Assembly (NCBI GenBank): GCA_018698675.1
Contig: JABIPA010000059.1
Span: 79,784-118,348 of the forward strand
Direction: 5' to 3'
Origin: a bacterium
GTDB taxonomy: Bacteria > Margulisbacteria > Marinamargulisbacteria > JABIPA01
Length of the DNA: 38,565 nt
In this document: positions 34,740-38,565 of the stretch, in pieces
How the letters are laid out: each line of letters starts with the position of its first letter
How positions within the stretch are numbered: the stretch's first letter is position 1
Position numbers and translations under genes: made by a program
The notes under the pieces: model-generated
Database searches by the model: none
Seen by the model: only the letters and a program-made list of their open reading frames with translations
What the model was told of the DNA's origin: nothing

Positions 34740-35697
34740 TTTGAATGCAAACTTAACAATTATTGATGCAAATATTAATCGTGTGGCTGAAGGTCTTCGA
34801 GTGATTGAAGATTTTTGTCGATTTCGTTTTAAAAATAGGGAATGGAGTAAAACGTTATCCAATATGAGACAGACTGTTAATTTATCTGAAACAAATCCAT
34901 TGGCAAATTTATCAGTACGGAATACAGAGTCAGATATGAGGGCTCGAGAGATTCCGAGATCCAGGATAAATGTTGTAGATGTATTGAAAGCAAATTTTAA
35001 ACGAGTAGAAGAGGGGTTACGAGTATTGGAAGAGGTCTCGGATCGACCTTGTTATACTCAGTTACGTTACGATGCATATGATCTTGAAAAAGATATTATT
35101 TTGCATGAATCGAAAACAGGTATAAAACCGGGTGTTTATATTATTTCTGATGACCCCGATGTTCTTATTGAGGCTTTAAGTTGGGATGCGTCTATTATTC
35201 AATTAAGAAATAAAGATAAAAATGTTCATAAATCGGTATTATTGAATCAATCAATGCTACTTTCTAAAAAAGCGAAAGAGGCGGGGGTTCCTTTTGTTGT
35301 GAATGATTATATCGATATCGCATTGTTGGTGGATGCTGATGGATTTCATACAGGGCAAGATGATTTACCTGTAAGCGAAATTAGAAAAATATTGGGAGAT
35401 CATAAGCTTATTGGGCGTACGACCCATTCATTCGAGCAAGGTGAGCAGGCGGTTGCAGAGGGTGCTGACTATGTTAGCGTTGGGCCCGTTTGGGAAACAC
35501 CATCAAAACCAGGGAGAGATGGTATCGGTTTTGATTATTTGAAACAAGCACATAAGCTTTCGGTTCCTTTTGTTGCGATTGGTGGGGTTAACAACTCAAA
35601 TGTTGATGAGGTTTTAGCTTATTCACCTAAATGGGTAGGTATTATTCGTGACTATAAAATGGGAGCGGTTATTCAGAAAAAGTTAAGGACTGAATAA
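34726..35697 (+). CDS. thiE: ThiD2-ThiE fusion, thiamine-phosphate synthase
   Basis: A two-domain thiamine-synthesis protein. Residues 1-130 match the ThiD2-type domain seen fused to ThiE in Cyanobacteria and Aquificae, an HMP-P kinase. It contains two copies of an EGLRVIEDF/EGLRVLEE helix pattern, at about 20 and 95. Residues 135-323 are the ThiE TIM barrel, which joins HMP-PP and thiazole phosphate. Seen are IIQLRNKDK, VNDYIDIAL, GFHTGQDDLP, GADYVSVGPVWETPSKPG and AIGGVNNSNV. AAGGAG precedes the ATG, which overlaps the ftsW end. It has no evident link to wall synthesis, so it is probably a hitch-hiker in the operon. Its 3' end overlaps the convergent lipoprotein gene by 29 nt. Confidence 0.92.
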   Translation: MIQHNLNANLTIIDANINRVAEGLRVIEDFCRFRFKNREWSKTLSNMRQTVNLSETNPLANLSVRNTESDMRAREIPRSRINVVDVLKANFKRVEEGLRVLEEVSDRPCYTQLRYDAYDLEKDIILHESKTGIKPGVYIISDDPDVLIEALSWDASIIQLRNKDKNVHKSVLLNQSMLLSKKAKEAGVPFVVNDYIDIALLVDADGFHTGQDDLPVSEIRKILGDHKLIGRTTHSFEQGEQAVAEGADYVSVGPVWETPSKPGRDGIGFDYLKQAHKLSVPFVAIGGVNNSNVDEVLAYSPKWVGIIRDYKMGAVIQKKLRTE

Positions 35698-36223
35698 TAG
35701 ATTCTCCTGCAGAATCTGATGAATTTGTATGGTTATATTCAAAAACATATACGGAGTCTGAGTGCTCTATTAACCATATAGTTATATAAATACCTCCAGA
35801 TGTTCCATATGCTAATGATTGAAATTTAATCCCTTGTTTTTGGTTTATTAAAACTGTGCTTTTTTTAACTTGAGATGTAGATTGATTAAGCCCAATTTCA
35901 TAAGTCGTTGCGAGCTCATCAAGTGTTGTTTTTTCAGGAGATTGTGTCGTGAAAAACTCAAAATTATTGTTGGGATTTTTAAATGTAGAGGTGTGTGTTG
36001 ATTCTGTTTCTATGGATGTCGATAACCAGTTGAATGGGTAGTTTATAGAGTACTTTTCTGAATTATTTTGATACACACTGAATGATTGTATAGGAGATGT
36101 AATATTGGTTGGATTGTCGACGTATGTTGAAATTTGACCACAACCAGAAAGGGCTATTGCTAGTAATAAGCATAAGCTTAATTTAAAAGGTGATGATTCG
36201 GTTGTTATATATTTCATGTTCAT
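35669..36223 (-). CDS. Predicted lipoprotein with PsbP-like domain
   Basis: A 184-residue protein with a type II signal peptide. A hydrophobic stretch at 15-26 ends in the lipobox L-S-G-C28, which should be modified by Lgt. The mature part opens with a Ser/Thr/Asn-rich stretch. A region YSINYPFNWLSTSI then recalls PsbP-like or MOG1-like alpha-beta folds ('YSI.YP.gW'). The rest has alternating strands and a GIKFQSLAYG segment. The exact role is unknown. Met1 and Met3 are both possible starts. The 3' end overlaps thiE tail to tail. Confidence 0.75.
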   Translation of the reverse strand: MNMKYITTESSPFKLSLCLLLAIALSGCGQISTYVDNPTNITSPIQSFSVYQNNSEKYSINYPFNWLSTSIETESTHTSTFKNPNNNFEFFTTQSPEKTTLDELATTYEIGLNQSTSQVKKSTVLINQKQGIKFQSLAYGTSGGIYITIWLIEHSDSVYVFEYNHTNSSDSAGESIIQSLTFSE

Positions 36224-36383
36224 TCTACTTCAATTATCGGGACAATTTGAATTTAATTTCATTTATTTTTATTTTTTTAGTTTAAGTTAGATTTGATCTA
36301 ATATCAAATTTTGAATTTTTTTTGGTGATGATTATGTTTAATAAAATGAAATATTGATAGGTGTGGTTACGATAAGTGGGTAT

Positions 36384-37802
36384 ATGAAAAAAATCATTAG
36401 TAATTCTAATCACTTGAATACGTTTGGGGCGAACGTTTCGTCTATTGATCCTTTAGATGACATAAATATGCTGTTTAGAGGCTTTGGGTTACATCCTCGT
36501 TCTGATACGTTTGGATTATTATTTGATATTAAGGCCTTGAAATTAGAACTGAAACAATTGGGTTTAAATCCTGTTCTGGAACTTGTTAAAGAGTTTGGTA
36601 TTACTCCTCATTTTGAGAGAATAATGATGGAAAAGGGCTTTTCAATTAAAGATGTTGTTTCAAACTTACCTCTTTTTCGTCATCAAAGCGAATCTCCTAT
36701 TCTTCCGAAGCTTTACTTGGGTAATCGAGCTTCCGTCGCTTTATATAATTATTCCTTGAATGATGAGAGCTTGAGAGAAGAAACTGGTTTTACCGACGGA
36801 TATTTTTATTTTCCTATTAACATGCAATACAGTGGGGTACTTTCTACCGGGGGTATTATTTTTGGTAGCGAAGGATCCATGTATGGTACTAATTTGGATA
36901 TCAAATCAAAAGCAGATATATTAGATATTTATGGTAATTTGTTTGTAAGTGGTGTGTGCTTCGTTTTATTTAAAGATGGTAGGGTCGAATCGTTTGGAGA
37001 AGGGTTGGATACTAATAGTGTTAACAATTTTTTAGATGGGAAATCAGTTTCTCATATTGAGGTGGCTAATGAATTTAGTTATGTTCTTTTGGAAAATGGG
37101 CAATTATGGTCATTAAAAAATCAGAACTTTCTTAGTAATAGTAGTCCAGTAATGGTTGCTGAATTTGTAGATTCGGTATGTCAGTCTAAAGATGAGATGG
37201 TTTTGATTTATAAAGATGGAACCATAGGGCAATTCGAGAATGGGTCTGTTTCAATGCTATTTCCTGATTTAGGACGCGTTGTTTCTGTTTGTAACGCTAG
37301 TTGGGTAAGTGGTCCCGTAGGAAGTCGTCGTGAAAATGTTGTATTTGCTGCAATTTTTGAGGGAGGAGAACTTCGATCTTGGGGTAAAAATTTAGGTGAT
37401 TGGGTTCTTCCCTGTCTTGACGGAGGGGGTATTCAGTTACGTTCAACGGATCGGTCGTTTTGTTGTGTTTTAGAGGATGGTGGAGTGATTACTTGGGGCG
37501 ACCAATCATATGGAGGTGTTTGCCCTAATATTTGGGGACTAGATAAAGTTATCGCTCTATTTTCGACAGGAAGCGCTTTTTTTGTTGTTTTAGAGAGTGG
37601 TCATTGCGCTATTTGGGGTGTAGATGTCGGTGAAGATGTTATTGAGTTAGATTCGGGGGTTAGGGTTACTTCCGTTCAATCTACACCTTTGGATTTTTAT
37701 ATCACTCTTAATGGGAGTTCCATTTATGTGATAGATACTGAGTCCAACGCTGCCGCAAAAGAATTGTTTACGGGAGATACTATTCTTTCTTGTTTTGAAT
37801 AA
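36384..37802 (+). CDS. RCC1-like beta-propeller repeat protein
   Basis: A 472-residue protein (from ATG 36384; the frame is open further to a TTG at 36354). The C-terminal two thirds hold about six to seven RCC1/BNR-like units of the form F-x-x-[VL]-L-[ED]-x-G-x-[VL]-x-x-[WF]-G. Examples are FVLFKDGRVESFGEG, YVLLENGQLWSL, FCCVLEDGGVITWGDQSYGG and FFVVLESGHCAIWG. The N-terminal ~130 residues are helical and unrecognised. The WGDQSYGG style resembles the repeats I recall from protist and dinoflagellate RCC1/HERC-like proteins and some marine bacteria. RCC1 folds bind proteins, but no function is assignable here. No signal peptide is seen. AGTGGG lies close to ATG 36384. Confidence 0.7.
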   Translation: MKKIISNSNHLNTFGANVSSIDPLDDINMLFRGFGLHPRSDTFGLLFDIKALKLELKQLGLNPVLELVKEFGITPHFERIMMEKGFSIKDVVSNLPLFRHQSESPILPKLYLGNRASVALYNYSLNDESLREETGFTDGYFYFPINMQYSGVLSTGGIIFGSEGSMYGTNLDIKSKADILDIYGNLFVSGVCFVLFKDGRVESFGEGLDTNSVNNFLDGKSVSHIEVANEFSYVLLENGQLWSLKNQNFLSNSSPVMVAEFVDSVCQSKDEMVLIYKDGTIGQFENGSVSMLFPDLGRVVSVCNASWVSGPVGSRRENVVFAAIFEGGELRSWGKNLGDWVLPCLDGGGIQLRSTDRSFCCVLEDGGVITWGDQSYGGVCPNIWGLDKVIALFSTGSAFFVVLESGHCAIWGVDVGEDVIELDSGVRVTSVQSTPLDFYITLNGSSIYVIDTESNAAAKELFTGDTILSCFE

Positions 37803-37895
37803 TTCGTGGATTTAATTATTAATATTGATAGAATTTTTATTCTAAAGGTGCCGTTATTTTTGATATTAGAAATGGTTTATTTGTAGAACGGAAAT

Positions 37896-37924
37896 TTGCT
37901 TTTTTTTAAAGGGAATGATATAAT
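37896..37924 (+). promoter_or_regulatory. Sigma70-type promoter for purA
   Basis: TTGCTT (37896-37901), a 17-nt spacer and a perfect TATAAT (37919-37924) predict a start near 37931 and a leader of about 34 nt with GGAG before ATG 37965. Confidence 0.8.
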
Positions 37925-37943
37925 ATCTACCTTTGGAAATTGA

Positions 37944-38565
<622 letters not shown>

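Overview
The window reads as the replication-origin region of a low-GC, diderm bacterium. The dnaA, dnaN, recF, DUF721/DciA, parA, parB, rsmG and mnmG genes lie together, several parS sites surround them, and DnaA-box clusters flank dnaA. An outer-membrane-type beta-barrel ending in Phe, a lipobox protein, Lgt and a MurE of the meso-DAP type (DNPR motif) point to a Gram-negative-type envelope. FliH/FliI/FliJ-like genes show a flagellar-type or related export ATPase. The combination recalls Margulisbacteria and relatives of Cyanobacteria, but that placement is inference from memory and not a computed result.

Layout. 1-2.0 kb: a partial repeat protein and a RING-like protein. 2.07-5.0 kb (minus): tyrS-metG. 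5.2-9.3 kb: a class A penicillin-binding protein, trxB, and lgt facing trxB. 9.4-13.8 kb: fliH-fliI, a 7-helix membrane LuxR-type regulator on the opposite strand, then fliJ. 13.9-15.6 kb: a degraded mitochondrial-carrier-like gene and an outer-membrane barrel gene. 16.2-25.4 kb: mnmG-rsmG (plus), then parB, parA, dciA-like, recF, dnaN and dnaA (minus), with the likely origin between dnaN and dnaA. 25.4-29.0 kb (minus): methyltransferase, ruvA, ruvC, a tandem hot-dog protein and a SigB/SigF-type sigma factor. 29.2-35.7 kb (plus): murE-murF-mraY-murD-ftsW-thiD2/thiE. 35.7-38.6 kb: lipoprotein, RCC1-like protein and the start of purA.

How they work together. The central block initiates replication (DnaA, clamp, helicase loader candidate) and segregates the origin (ParAB-parS). 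RuvA and RuvC process recombination intermediates. The mur/ftsW operon and the class A PBP build the wall. Lgt matures lipoproteins such as the one at 35.7-36.2 kb.

Most unusual features. (1) A family of roughly 105-nt hairpins sits at the 3' ends of three genes. The stems vary but stay paired, and an apical core is conserved, so it looks like a structured RNA or DNA element. (2) Three eukaryote-flavoured genes occur: a RING-like protein keeping only one zinc site, a broken mitochondrial-carrier repeat, and an RCC1-like protein. (3) A fused double hot-dog protein appears to split the FabZ His and Glu between its two halves. (4) A dnaA-dnaN origin carries a DnaA-trio-like motif.
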